From Pyxidicoccus xibeiensis (lineage in GTDB: Bacteria; Myxococcota; Myxococcia; Myxococcales; Myxococcaceae): a stretch of DNA of 64,000 bases. Location: contig NZ_JAJVKV010000013.1 in the NCBI RefSeq assembly GCF_024198175.1, positions 186,001-250,000 on the forward strand, written 5' to 3'. The position numbers and the translations under genes are program-made. Below the pieces are notes generated by a model, which ran no database searches, was not told where the DNA came from, and saw only the letters and a list, made by a program, of their open reading frames with translations. Positions 7,936 to 16,498 of this stretch are shown here, in pieces (position 1 is the first letter of the stretch; every line of letters starts with the position of its first letter).

Positions 7936-9249
7936 ATGAGCGTTTCACTCGTCCTGCTGGGCGCTGGCTACACCCTGACGCGGCTCGCGGTGGCCGAGGC
8001 CCGCGCGGGCCGTGAGGTGCTGGCGGCCACGCGGGACTCCGCGCGCCGCGAGGTGCTGGAGCGCGCGGGCGCCCGCGTCACCTCGCTGGAAGACGCCCTG
8101 ACGCGGACGGCCGGGGCGCACGTCGTCGTCTCCATCCCTCCGGACGCGGGGCTCGACGTGCAGGTCGCCGAGGCGCTCGCGCGGCAGCCGCCGTCCCGGC
8201 TCGTCTACCTGTCCTCCACCGGCGTGTACGGCGGTGCGCGGGGGCATGTGGACGAGGACACGCCGGTGGAGCCGGCGTCACCCACCGCTCGCGCGCGCAT
8301 CGACGCGGAGTCGCGCTACCTGCCGCTGGGCGCGGTGGTGCTGCGCATCGCCGGCATCTACGGCCCGGAGCGCAGCACGCTCGCGCGGCTGCTGGCGGGC
8401 GCCGTCCGGCTGCCGGAGCGTGGGGGAGGGCGCATCTCCCGCATCCACGTGGACGACCTGGTGGAGGCCCTCCGCGTGGCGCTCCTGCACGGCGAGCCCG
8501 GGGCCCTCTACTGCGTGGCGGATGATCGGCCCGCGCCCCAGGAGGAGACCGTCAGCTGGCTGTGCCAGCGCGTCGGCGTGCCGCTGCCGCCCCGCGTTCC
8601 CCTGGAGAGCCTCCACGAGTCGCTGCGCGGGGACCGCGCCGTGTCCAACGCCCGGCTCAAGACGCTGGGCTGGCGGCCCCGCTACCCGGACTACGCCGCC
8701 GGCTTCACGTCCCTGCTGGAGGCGGAGGGGCGGGGCGGAGGACCCGGGCCGCTCACCGTCCGGCGGCTGCTGGCCGAGGACGCGGAGACCTTCTGGGCGC
8801 TGCGCCTGCGCGGCCTGGAGGAGCACCCGGAGGCCTTCGGGGCCTCGCTCGCGGAGGACTCGGCGCTGCCCATGGAGACGGTGCGCTCGCGGCTCGTCGG
8901 GCCGGCGCAGGTGGTGCTGGGGGCCTTCGACGGCGCGCGGCTGGTGGGCGTGGCGGGCCTCCAGCGGGCGGGGGGGCAGAAGCATGCGCACACCGGCGTG
9001 GTCTGGGGCATGTACGTGGCGCCGGAGGCGCGCTCGCGAGGCCTCGGCCGGCGGCTGCTCACCGCGCTCGTCGAGGAGGCCCGGAGGATGGCCGGGGTGG
9101 AGCGCCTCATCCTGTCGGTGGCCGTGGGCAACGGGGCGGCCCAGGGCCTCTACCGGACGCTGGGGTTCCGCACCTACGGCGTGGAGCCGAACGCCCTGAA
9201 GATTGGAGGCGCCTACGTCGACCAGGAGCAGATGGTCCTCGCGCTGTGA
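7936..9249 (+). CDS. Fusion of NAD(P)-binding epimerase-like domain and GNAT acetyltransferase
   Basis: A 437-residue two-domain protein in one uninterrupted frame. Residues 1-260 form an extended short-chain dehydrogenase/epimerase of the YeeZ type: GAGYT nucleotide-binding loop at 9-13, LSSTGVYG at 92-99 and a RIAGIYGPER motif at 137-146. A Gly-rich linker (265-272) leads to a GNAT domain with the acetyl-CoA loop SRGLGRRLL and a closing GLYRTLGF strand. The first domain lacks an obvious YxxxK pair. Neither substrate can be predicted. The start chosen is the ATG at 7936; an upstream in-frame start at 7900 would add 12 residues of poor character. Confidence 0.85.
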   Translation: MSVSLVLLGAGYTLTRLAVAEARAGREVLAATRDSARREVLERAGARVTSLEDALTRTAGAHVVVSIPPDAGLDVQVAEALARQPPSRLVYLSSTGVYGGARGHVDEDTPVEPASPTARARIDAESRYLPLGAVVLRIAGIYGPERSTLARLLAGAVRLPERGGGRISRIHVDDLVEALRVALLHGEPGALYCVADDRPAPQEETVSWLCQRVGVPLPPRVPLESLHESLRGDRAVSNARLKTLGWRPRYPDYAAGFTSLLEAEGRGGGPGPLTVRRLLAEDAETFWALRLRGLEEHPEAFGASLAEDSALPMETVRSRLVGPAQVVLGAFDGARLVGVAGLQRAGGQKHAHTGVVWGMYVAPEARSRGLGRRLLTALVEEARRMAGVERLILSVAVGNGAAQGLYRTLGFRTYGVEPNALKIGGAYVDQEQMVLAL

Positions 9250-9401
9250 GCTGGGCCCCGAGTCCCGCACACAGTGTCACACCCCCCCCGGCGTGGGGTT
9301 CGCGCCATCGGCTGATCCTCATTTCATGATGCGGTAACAGTTCCAGCCCGGACAGGTGTTCGACTGAACGCGCGTCCCGCCGCGCTGGAGGCTCCTCGAG
9401 T

Positions 9402-10205
9402 ATGGCCCTGTGCACCCCCGACTGGTTGCTGGAGCGCGTCGCCCTGGGCGAGCTGTCCGCTGACGCGCTGGCTGATGCGCGCGTCCGCCTGGAGCGCGAG
9501 CCGAATGGCGCCGCCCGCCTGGCCCGGCTGGAGGAGGACTCGCGCCGCACCCTGGAGCTTCACCCGCCCGAGGCCGTGGCCGCCGAGGTGGAGCGCCGCC
9601 GCGCCGCCCGCGCCCGCATCGAGTCCGCCCGGGGCGGCGAGCACGGCGGGTGGCACGGGCTGTCGCTGAGCATGCCGGTGGCCGCGTCGCTGGTGCTGCT
9701 CTTCCTGTCCACGCAGCAGGAGCTGCCCGTGCCCGCCCCGGCGCCGGCCCCGCCCGCGTGGGCGGACACCGAGCGCATCAAGGGCACCCCGATGCTGCGC
9801 GTCTACCGCAAGGGCGCCATCGAGCCGGAGCTGCTCGCGGACCGCACCCCCGTGCGCCGCGGAGACCTGGTGGAGCTCAGCTACGTGTCCGGTGGGCGCC
9901 CTCACGGCGTGGTGGTGTCGGTGGACGGGCGCGGCGGGGTGACGCTGCACCTGCCCACGACGCTGACCGGCTCCACGGCGCTCACCCCTGGCGACGCGGT
10001 GTCGCTGGGCCATGCCTACGAGCTGGACGACGCGCCCGACTTCGAGCGCTTCCTCTTCGTCACCTCCGAAGCGCCACTCGACGTGGCCACCATCCTGGAG
10101 GCCGCGCGCACGCTGGCCCGCCAGCCCTCCGATGCGCGCACCCGGCCGCTGCCCCTGCCGGCTACGCTGGTCCAGACATCCTTCACGTTGGAGAAGGTGC
10201 CGTAA
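9402..10205 (+). CDS. Membrane-anchored DUF4384-like protein
   Basis: A 267-residue protein with an N-terminal helical cytoplasmic part (about 1-85), one transmembrane segment (about 88-105), a Pro/Ala linker and a C-terminal beta-rich part. The pattern around LRVYRKG, GDLVELSYVSGG and GVVVSVDGRGGVTLHLP resembles DUF4384 domains. In several myxobacterial loci DUF4384 proteins precede caspase-like genes, as here: its TAA stop overlaps the ATG of the caspase gene by one base. The N-terminus has the shape of an anti-sigma-like domain but no zinc-ligand cluster. Function unknown; it is probably a partner of the caspase-like protein. Confidence 0.8.
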   Translation: MALCTPDWLLERVALGELSADALADARVRLEREPNGAARLARLEEDSRRTLELHPPEAVAAEVERRRAARARIESARGGEHGGWHGLSLSMPVAASLVLLFLSTQQELPVPAPAPAPPAWADTERIKGTPMLRVYRKGAIEPELLADRTPVRRGDLVELSYVSGGRPHGVVVSVDGRGGVTLHLPTTLTGSTALTPGDAVSLGHAYELDDAPDFERFLFVTSEAPLDVATILEAARTLARQPSDARTRPLPLPATLVQTSFTLEKVP

Positions 10206-12469
10206 TGACGCGGTCGCTCCTGTTCTCGCTCCTGCTCGTCCCCGCGCTGGCCTCCGCCGCGCCGGCCCCCGGTGCGCAGTCCCACCCGGTGCGCCGCTTC
10301 GCGCTGCTGGTGGGGGTCAATGACGGCGGCCCCGGCCGGGCGAAGCTCCGCTACGCCGTCACCGATGCGCGCGCCTTCGGCGACGTGCTGGAGGAGCTCG
10401 GCGGCGTCCAGCCCCAGGACCGGATGCTGATGATGGAGGGCGACCGCGCGGCCTTCGAGGGCGCCCTGGCGCGCTTCAAGGCGATGCTGGTCGCGGCGAA
10501 GACGGGCGGCGGGCGCACGGAGGCGCTCATCTACTACTCGGGCCACTCGGACGAGGAGGGCCTGCTGCTCCACAACGACCGCTTCGGCTACCGCGAGCTG
10601 CGGCAGGCGCTGGAGTCGCTGCCGGCGGACGTGCGCATCGCCATCCTCGACTCGTGCGCGTCCGGCACGCTGGCGCGGAAGAAGGGCGGGGTGCGCCGTC
10701 CGGCCTTCCTGGTGGACGCGTCCACGGCGGTGCGCGGGCACGCCATCCTCACGTCCTCCTCCGAGGACGAGGTGTCCCAGGAGTCCGACCGCATCGGCGG
10801 CTCGTTCTTCACCCACAACCTGATGTCCGGCATGCGCGGCGCGGCGGACGCCACCGGCGACGGCCGGGTGACGCTCCACGAGGCGTACCAGTTCGCCTTC
10901 CACGAGACGCTGGCGCGCACCGAGCAGACGCGCGCGGGCGCGCAGCACCCCGCCTACGACATCGAGCTGGCGGGCACGGGCGAGCTGGTGATGACGGACC
11001 TGCGCTCCACCGCGGCGGTGCTGGTGCTGGGGGAGATGCTCGACGGGCGCCTCTACGTGCGCGACACGCCGGGCCGCCTGGTGGTGGAGCTCAAGAAGTT
11101 CGCCGGCCGTGCCACGGAGCTGGGGCTACAGCCGGGCAAGTACACGGTGATGCGCGAGGCGCACGGCAAGGCGTCCCAGGCGGAGCTGGTGCTGGCGCAG
11201 GGTGGGCGCGCCGTGCTGGCCGAGTCGGCCTTCCGTCCCGTCGGCGTGGAGCTGACCGCCATGCGCGGCGGGGGCACGCCCCGGCTGATGGGCGCGCCTC
11301 CGGTGGAGCCGATGGCGTCCGCGACGGGCGGCCTGGACTCCCCGATACCGCCGCGCAACGCGTACCGCTTCCTCAACCTGGGCCTGTTCCCGTCGGTGCA
11401 GACCAACGACGTGCTCGACGTCGGCCCGGTGGACAACACGCTCTCCATCTCGCTGGGGGCCGCTCGCGTCGGACGGGTGGATGGCCTGGCGTTCTCGCTG
11501 GGCGGCAACTGGGCCACGGGCCCCGTGCAGGGCGTGATGTTCGCCATCGGCGGCAACGTGGCGCGCGCGGAGGTGACGGGCGCGCAGTTCTCCATCGGTG
11601 GCAACTGGGCCGCCGGTCAGGTGGGCGGCCTGCAGGCCGCGGTGGGCCTCAACGTCGCCCGCCAGGGCGGCCTGATGGGACAGCTCTCCGTGGGCGGCAA
11701 CGTGTCCTCCGCGCCCATGGAGGGCACGCAGCTGTCGGTGGGCACCAACTGGGTGTCGGGGGACTTCGGGGGCGTGCAGGGCACGGTGGGGCTCAACAGG
11801 GTGCAGGGGCGCATGACAGGTGTGCAGACCTCCGTGGGGATGAACTGGGCGGACTCCGCCCAGGGCCTGCAGCTGTCGCTCCTCAACGTGGGTGGCGACG
11901 TGTCCGGCATGCAGCTGGGGCTCATCAACCTGGCGGGGAAGCTGAACGGCATGCAGCTGGGCCTCGTCAACGTGGCGCGGGAGGTGGAGTCCGGCCTGCC
12001 GTTCGGCCTGGTCAGCATCGTCCAGAACGGCCAGTTCCACGTCGAGGCGTACGGCAGCGACAGCCACTTCGCCAACGTCGGCTTCAAGGTGGGCAGCCGC
12101 TACTTCTATACGACGGTGGTGGGGAGCATCGGCCATGCGGCGAAGGCGCGAGGGCCGAGCCACTGGGCCCTGGGCATCGGCCTGGGCGGGCACATCCCCG
12201 TGTCCGAGCGCCTCTTCGTCGACGTGGATGTGGTGACGAGCAGCGTGTACCCGTGGGACTCGAGCTTCACCACCGCCAACCTGCTGCACCAGGTGCGGGT
12301 GATGGGCGGCTTCCAGCTCGCGAAGCGCTTCGCCATCATCGGCGGGCCCACGATGAACATGCTGCACTCGCCGGACGGCGAGCCGGTGACGGCGCTGAGC
12401 AGCTTCTCCCGCCAGGGCCCCAAGCACTACCTCTGGTGGCCCGGCATGCAGCTCGGCGTGCGGATGTGA
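10205..12469 (+). CDS. Secreted caspase-family protein with C-terminal surface-type repeats
   Basis: A 754-residue protein with a signal peptide (about residues 1-19). A C14 peptidase (caspase-like) domain covers about 28-260, with catalytic His114 in YYSGHSDEEG and Cys151 in ILDSCASG, both intact. After a spacer of about 140 residues comes a region (about 410-610) of imperfect 20-23-residue repeats of the type GVQ.S.GGN or GMQLGLIN.A. They resemble LA_2272-family surface repeats and probably form a beta-helix or beta-barrel. A final beta-rich segment ends the protein. The first Met follows the previous gene's stop by overlap, fixing the start. It should act outside the inner membrane; the target protein is unknown. 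Confidence 0.88.
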   Translation: MTRSLLFSLLLVPALASAAPAPGAQSHPVRRFALLVGVNDGGPGRAKLRYAVTDARAFGDVLEELGGVQPQDRMLMMEGDRAAFEGALARFKAMLVAAKTGGGRTEALIYYSGHSDEEGLLLHNDRFGYRELRQALESLPADVRIAILDSCASGTLARKKGGVRRPAFLVDASTAVRGHAILTSSSEDEVSQESDRIGGSFFTHNLMSGMRGAADATGDGRVTLHEAYQFAFHETLARTEQTRAGAQHPAYDIELAGTGELVMTDLRSTAAVLVLGEMLDGRLYVRDTPGRLVVELKKFAGRATELGLQPGKYTVMREAHGKASQAELVLAQGGRAVLAESAFRPVGVELTAMRGGGTPRLMGAPPVEPMASATGGLDSPIPPRNAYRFLNLGLFPSVQTNDVLDVGPVDNTLSISLGAARVGRVDGLAFSLGGNWATGPVQGVMFAIGGNVARAEVTGAQFSIGGNWAAGQVGGLQAAVGLNVARQGGLMGQLSVGGNVSSAPMEGTQLSVGTNWVSGDFGGVQGTVGLNRVQGRMTGVQTSVGMNWADSAQGLQLSLLNVGGDVSGMQLGLINLAGKLNGMQLGLVNVAREVESGLPFGLVSIVQNGQFHVEAYGSDSHFANVGFKVGSRYFYTTVVGSIGHAAKARGPSHWALGIGLGGHIPVSERLFVDVDVVTSSVYPWDSSFTTANLLHQVRVMGGFQLAKRFAIIGGPTMNMLHSPDGEPVTALSSFSRQGPKHYLWWPGMQLGVRM

Positions 12470-12484
12470 CGCCGCGCCGCGGCC

Positions 12485-13489
12485 TCAGCGCGGCGGCTTG
12501 AAGTCGAGCGTGAACGTGTACGTCACGTCGATGGGAACTCCGCCGACGGTGACCGGCCTCGAGCGCGAGCCGTAGAGGGAGTCCAGCACCGTCTTCTCCA
12601 TCTGTGGGAGCGTCTTCTGGACGCGGCAGCTCTTCACCGAGCCCTCCCGGGTGATGACGCAGCGGACGACCACCTGGCCCTCGACCCGGACCGCCGCCGC
12701 CGGCATGGACTCCTGGTCGTTGCGGCACAGCCAGTCGGACGCCGTCACCCTGTTCCCCTGGCGCGATGAAGCGTCGGGGAAGCTCCCGGGCTCGGAGGGC
12801 ATCGCCGTCGCGAGCAGCTGCTCCGCCGTGCCCACCGGAGCGAAGAAGGGGTCCTCGAGCCCTCGCGCCTTCTCGGGCAGCTCGTAGTCGGCACGCCAGC
12901 CGCTCGGGGTGATGGAGAAGCTGAAGCGGTGCGTCTCCATGACTGGCGCTGACTCAGGCTCCATCCAGCGCCCCAGGCTGGCGCGCACCTCGTCGGAGGG
13001 GGCGGTGCCCTTCAGGGCCTCGGCGGGAAAGCCGGGGTCCTCCCACCGGGGCCGGGTCTGCAGGACGGTGACGGCCGCGGTACAGCCGCGGAGCTCCACG
13101 GACTCCACCTCGCAGCGGATGTGGCGTGCCACCTCGGCGAAGGCCGCGGGCAGGTCCACCGGCGTACGCACCACCAGGGCGGGATGGTCGCGAACGAAGA
13201 AGAGGTCCACGTCGCGGATGAGGTCATTCGCCCGCGTGCCCTGGGGCAGGCGCGCCATCGCCGGAGCGCCCAACTGGTGGTGCCGGCAGAGCAGCTCCGC
13301 CCGTGCCTTCAGCTCGAGCTCGTCCCTGCGCTTCGCCTCCTCTTTCGCGGTGGTGCTCTGGCCCGTGGGGCGCAGGGGAGCCGCCTGCTCCGGTCCTTCC
13401 TCCCTTCGGGCCGCGGGGGGCGTGGAGGCGCAGCCAGGGAGCACCAGAAGACAGAGGAGCGCGACGAGGGGGGAGGCGGAGAGGTGCAT
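12485..13489 (-). CDS. Lipoprotein with TonB-like C-terminal domain
   Basis: A 334-residue predicted lipoprotein: a hydrophobic signal ends in the lipobox LPGC with Cys at about residue 20. The middle part has several cysteines and no recognised domain. The last 75 residues (VEGQVVVRCVITREGSVKSC to TYTFTLDF) match the TonB C-terminal/AgmX-like fold seen in many short myxobacterial lipoproteins. These usually do not work as classical TonB energy transducers. It converges tail-to-tail on the caspase gene with 15 bases between stops, so it is a separate transcription unit. Confidence 0.82.
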   Translation of the reverse strand: MHLSASPLVALLCLLVLPGCASTPPAARREEGPEQAAPLRPTGQSTTAKEEAKRRDELELKARAELLCRHHQLGAPAMARLPQGTRANDLIRDVDLFFVRDHPALVVRTPVDLPAAFAEVARHIRCEVESVELRGCTAAVTVLQTRPRWEDPGFPAEALKGTAPSDEVRASLGRWMEPESAPVMETHRFSFSITPSGWRADYELPEKARGLEDPFFAPVGTAEQLLATAMPSEPGSFPDASSRQGNRVTASDWLCRNDQESMPAAAVRVEGQVVVRCVITREGSVKSCRVQKTLPQMEKTVLDSLYGSRSRPVTVGGVPIDVTYTFTLDFKPPR

Positions 13490-13575
13490 GGTCTGGAAGT
13501 CGAAATCCGGCCCCGCCCGGAGTCAGTCGGGCTTGCACGCCTCATAGCACGGACCCTTTGGCGCCTGAATCCATG

Positions 13576-13601
13576 GCGGCTCCCGGAGGGCTGGGAGCCG
13601 C
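13576..13601. promoter_or_regulatory. Perfect 9-bp inverted repeat in divergent intergenic region
   Basis: GCGGCTCCC and GGGAGCCGC flank an 8-base loop. It lies between the divergent lipoprotein gene (start 13489) and the TPR gene (start 13773), so it is not a simple terminator between convergent genes. It could be an operator or a leader hairpin of the TPR gene. No further gene was seen in 13490-13772. Confidence 0.4.
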
Positions 13602-13772
13602 TGGCGTGGGCCGGTCAAGGCACCTCCTGGGGAGGCGTGCCGCGCCAGCCGATGGTTCCCATCAGCCAGACGCACGCCCGACGTACTGATGCCTTTTCAG
13701 GCCTTCCGCACGGTGACAGGCTCGACACGCGGGCGACTCGCGCTCCGCGCCACCCTGTCCCGTGGGGGAACG

Positions 13773-14339
13773 ATGTCCAAGTTGCTGTTCGCGGCTTTCA
13801 ACGAAGGCGCCAGCCTCTCGATGTCCGGCAACCACGAGGCCGCGATCCTCGCTTTCGACAAGGTCCTCGCCGTGGACCCGAAGCACCTGCCCGCGCTCAC
13901 CGGCAAGGGCTCGTCGCTGATGGCGCTCGGCCGCACGAAGGAGGCGCTCCGGTGCTTCGAGCGCGCCATCGAGGTGGACCCCACCACCGCGGACCCGTAC
14001 CGCGACGCCGCCTTCTGCCAGCTCGAGCTCGGTGAGCCCGAGGCCGCCGCGCAGCTCATGGAGCGCGCCGTGCAGCTCAACTCCACGCCCGGCTACCGCG
14101 AGGCCGCCGCCGTGGAGGTCTACACCCTGGGCAATGCGCTGCTGACCCGCGGCCCCCGCCGGCCGGACAAGGCGCGCTACCGGCAGGCCCGCCACACCTT
14201 CGAGCTCGCGCTCGAGCTTTCCCCCGCGTACGTCGAGGCCGCCAAGGCCCTCGCCGACGTCTGGGAGCACCTGGGCGACAACGCCCAGCGCGACCACTAC
14301 GCCCTCATGGCCATCCGCCTCCGTCCCGCCGCGAGCTGA
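13773..14339 (+). CDS. Tetratricopeptide-repeat protein
   Basis: A 188-residue soluble protein made almost entirely of TPR units. Clear repeats with the A..G....A...F..A...DP pattern are at about residues 5-38, 39-72, 73-105 and 130-165. No signal peptide or extra domain is present. The ATG at 13773 follows GTGGGGGAACG and begins the first repeat helix; an in-frame ATG at 13689 would add 28 residues with no repeat character. TPR proteins are protein-binding scaffolds; the partner is not evident. It stands alone between the lipoprotein gene and the DAHP synthase gene. Confidence 0.85.
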   Translation: MSKLLFAAFNEGASLSMSGNHEAAILAFDKVLAVDPKHLPALTGKGSSLMALGRTKEALRCFERAIEVDPTTADPYRDAAFCQLELGEPEAAAQLMERAVQLNSTPGYREAAAVEVYTLGNALLTRGPRRPDKARYRQARHTFELALELSPAYVEAAKALADVWEHLGDNAQRDHYALMAIRLRPAAS

Positions 14340-14512
14340 GCGGGCGGCCAGGGGCACGAGCGCCCCGGCGGTTCGAGCGTGCCGCCAGAGGGCGCCGTCA
14401 CTCCTGACCCGGGGGCGGACGCGAAGCGACTGTCCTGGCTGTTACACTCCGCGCATCCTTTTCCACTAAGCTTCACGGCACGTACGACAGCGCCGCGCGG
14501 GAGAAACTGAAG

Positions 14513-15634
14513 ATGATCGTCATGCTCGAGCCGGACTCACCTGAGTCCGTGGTGTCCACCGTCCTCAAGGTCGCCTCGCAGTACAAGGGAGTGACCCCTC
14601 GGACGCACGTCATGGAGGGCGCCGAGTACACGGTCACCGAGGTGTACCTGCTCGGCTCCACCGCGCAGGTCCCCGTCGAGCCGTTCGAGGCGATTCCGGG
14701 CGTGCGGCAGGTGGTGCGCGTGTCCCAGAAGTACCGCGTCATCGGCCGGCACAAGGGCCAGCGGGCGTCCTCGGGCTTCGACTACAACGGTGTCACCTTC
14801 GATGAGAAGTCGGTGCAGCTGTTCGCGGGCCTGTGCGCCGTGGACAACCGGGAGAACGTCGACGCGATGATGGCCGCGCTCGCGAAGTGCGGCATCAAGA
14901 CGACGCGCATGGGCGTGTACAAGCCGCGCACCAGCCCGTACGAGTTCCAGGGCCTGGGCGCCGCGTGCCTCCCGTGGGTGTTCGAGTCCGCGGGCAAGCA
15001 CGGCATCAAGGTCATCGCGATGGAGGTGACGCACCCGCGTCACATCGACGAGATTCGCGAGGCCCTGGAGCGCTCGGGCAACGCCACGGGCGTCATGCTG
15101 CAGGTGGGCACGCGCAACGCGCAGAACTTCGAGCTGCTGAAGAGCATCGGCCAGCAGCGCACCTTCCCCGTGCTCTTCAAGCGCGGCATGGGAATCACCC
15201 TGGAAGAGTCCCTCAACGCCTGCGAGTACGTGGCGAGCGAGGGCAACCCGAAGATTGTCTTCTGCCTCCGCGGCGTGAAGACGCACCTGGGCGACCCGCA
15301 CCGCAACATGGTGGACTTCGCCCACGTGCCGGTGGTGCGCCGCCTCACGCGCATGCCCGTGTGCGTGGACCCGTCGCACGCCATCGGCCAGGCGCCGCCG
15401 CCGCCGGACGGGCTGCCGGACATCTTCCACGCCATCGGCCAGGGCCTCATCGCCGGGGCGTCCATGCTGCTCGTGGACTTCCACCCGCAGCCGGAGGCCG
15501 CGCTGTGCGACGGCCCGCAGGCGCTGCGGCTGCCGCAGCTTCCCGCGCTCCAGAACTACGTGCGCCTCGTGCGCGAGGCCTACGTCGCCGCCGTGAAGGC
15601 CGGTGACGGGCTCAGCCCCGGCGGCACCACCTGA
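14513..15634 (+). CDS. aroF: 3-deoxy-7-phosphoheptulonate (DAHP) synthase
   Basis: A 373-residue enzyme of the type I-beta DAHP synthase/KdsA superfamily. It condenses phosphoenolpyruvate with erythrose 4-phosphate at the entry to aromatic amino acid synthesis. The first 90 residues form an ACT/ferredoxin-like regulatory domain (MIVMLEPDSPES, then EVYLLGS). The barrel follows, with RMGVYKPRTSPYEFQGLG, QVGTRNAQNFELL, PVLFKRGM and VCVDPSHAIG, all hallmarks of the family. A GGGAGA site lies about 9 bases before the ATG. It converges on the prephenate dehydratase operon, placing two branches of the same pathway side by side. Confidence 0.95.
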   Translation: MIVMLEPDSPESVVSTVLKVASQYKGVTPRTHVMEGAEYTVTEVYLLGSTAQVPVEPFEAIPGVRQVVRVSQKYRVIGRHKGQRASSGFDYNGVTFDEKSVQLFAGLCAVDNRENVDAMMAALAKCGIKTTRMGVYKPRTSPYEFQGLGAACLPWVFESAGKHGIKVIAMEVTHPRHIDEIREALERSGNATGVMLQVGTRNAQNFELLKSIGQQRTFPVLFKRGMGITLEESLNACEYVASEGNPKIVFCLRGVKTHLGDPHRNMVDFAHVPVVRRLTRMPVCVDPSHAIGQAPPPPDGLPDIFHAIGQGLIAGASMLLVDFHPQPEAALCDGPQALRLPQLPALQNYVRLVREAYVAAVKAGDGLSPGGTT

Positions 15635-15643
15635 GTCCCCTGC

Positions 15644-15671
15644 GAGCCGTGAGGTGAGCGCCTCACGGCTC
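15644..15671. terminator. Bidirectional terminator-like hairpin
   Basis: A perfect 11-bp stem (GAGCCGTGAGG / CCTCACGGCTC) with a 6-base loop sits between the convergent stops of the DAHP synthase gene and the prephenate dehydratase gene. There is no clear T-tract, as is common at this GC content. Its placement between two converging operons supports a shared terminator. Confidence 0.75.
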
Positions 15672-15676
15672 CGGGG

Positions 15677-16498
15677 TCACGCCACGCCGTAGCTGCCGAG
15701 CACCCGCAGGGTGATGCAGGCGCCCTGGGCGGCGTCCACCGCCTCGCGCACCCGCGGGTCCTCCAGCGCGCCGTCCACGTCCATGCACCACACGTACTCC
15801 CACGCGCGGCGCTGAGGCCGGGACTCCAGCCTCGCCACGTTGAGCCCGCGTGAGGAGAAGGCGCTCAGCACCCGGTAGAGCGCGCCGGACGCGTTCTCCA
15901 CCGTGAAGGCCAGCGCCGTCTTGCGCCGGGCCCACGTGCGCTCGGGCGCCGGGCCCAGCGTGACGAAGCGGGTGTGGTTGTCCGGCGAGTCCTCCACCCC
16001 CACGTCCAGCACCGCCAGCCCGTACAGCTCCGCCGCCACGCGGCTGGCGATGGCGGCCGTGCGCGGCGGCGCCTCCTCCGCCACCCGGCGCGCGGCAATC
16101 GCCGTGTTCGCCTCCGGCAGCGGGGTGATGCCGCGCCTTCTCAGGTAGCCCGCGCACTGCGCCAGCGCCTGCGGATGGGAGAGGGCCCGCTCGATTCCGT
16201 CCAGCGTCCGTCCCGGCGGCGCGAGCAGGCAGTGGCGGATGCGCAGCGACAGCTCGCCCGTAATCTGGAGGTCGTGCTCCAGCAGCAGGTCCACGTTCTC
16301 CGCCACCGGGCCGCCCAGCGTGCTCTCCACGGGCACCACGCCGCCGTACACGCGGCCTTCCGCCACGGACTCGAAGACGGCGCGGAAGGTGAGCACGGGC
16401 ACCGACTCCACGTCCTGCCCGTGCAGCGCGCGCACGGCCTCCTCGCCATAGGCGCCGTGCTCTCCCTGGAAGGCGATGCGGCGCCGGGGCTCAGCCAT
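15677..16498 (-). CDS. Prephenate dehydratase with ACT domain
   Basis: A 273-residue enzyme converting prephenate to phenylpyruvate. The dehydratase domain begins RRIAFQGEHGAYGEEA and includes VPVESTLGG, LSHPQALAQC and the catalytic Thr-Arg-Phe motif in HTRFVTLG. The final 80 residues are an ACT domain with ENASGALYRVL and the ESRP motif involved in Phe binding. It lacks a chorismate mutase domain. Its start overlaps the end of the upstream P-protein gene by 8 bases. Having two prephenate dehydratases in tandem is unusual. This copy could have altered regulation, or accept a related substrate such as arogenate. Confidence 0.93.
   Translation of the reverse strand: MAEPRRRIAFQGEHGAYGEEAVRALHGQDVESVPVLTFRAVFESVAEGRVYGGVVPVESTLGGPVAENVDLLLEHDLQITGELSLRIRHCLLAPPGRTLDGIERALSHPQALAQCAGYLRRRGITPLPEANTAIAARRVAEEAPPRTAAIASRVAAELYGLAVLDVGVEDSPDNHTRFVTLGPAPERTWARRKTALAFTVENASGALYRVLSAFSSRGLNVARLESRPQRRAWEYVWCMDVDGALEDPRVREAVDAAQGACITLRVLGSYGVA

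Noticed and set aside
12470..12495. GCCGCGC/GCGCGGC pairing between the caspase and lipoprotein genes
   Set aside because: Only 7 bp with a 10-base loop in extremely GC-rich sequence; not distinguishable from chance.
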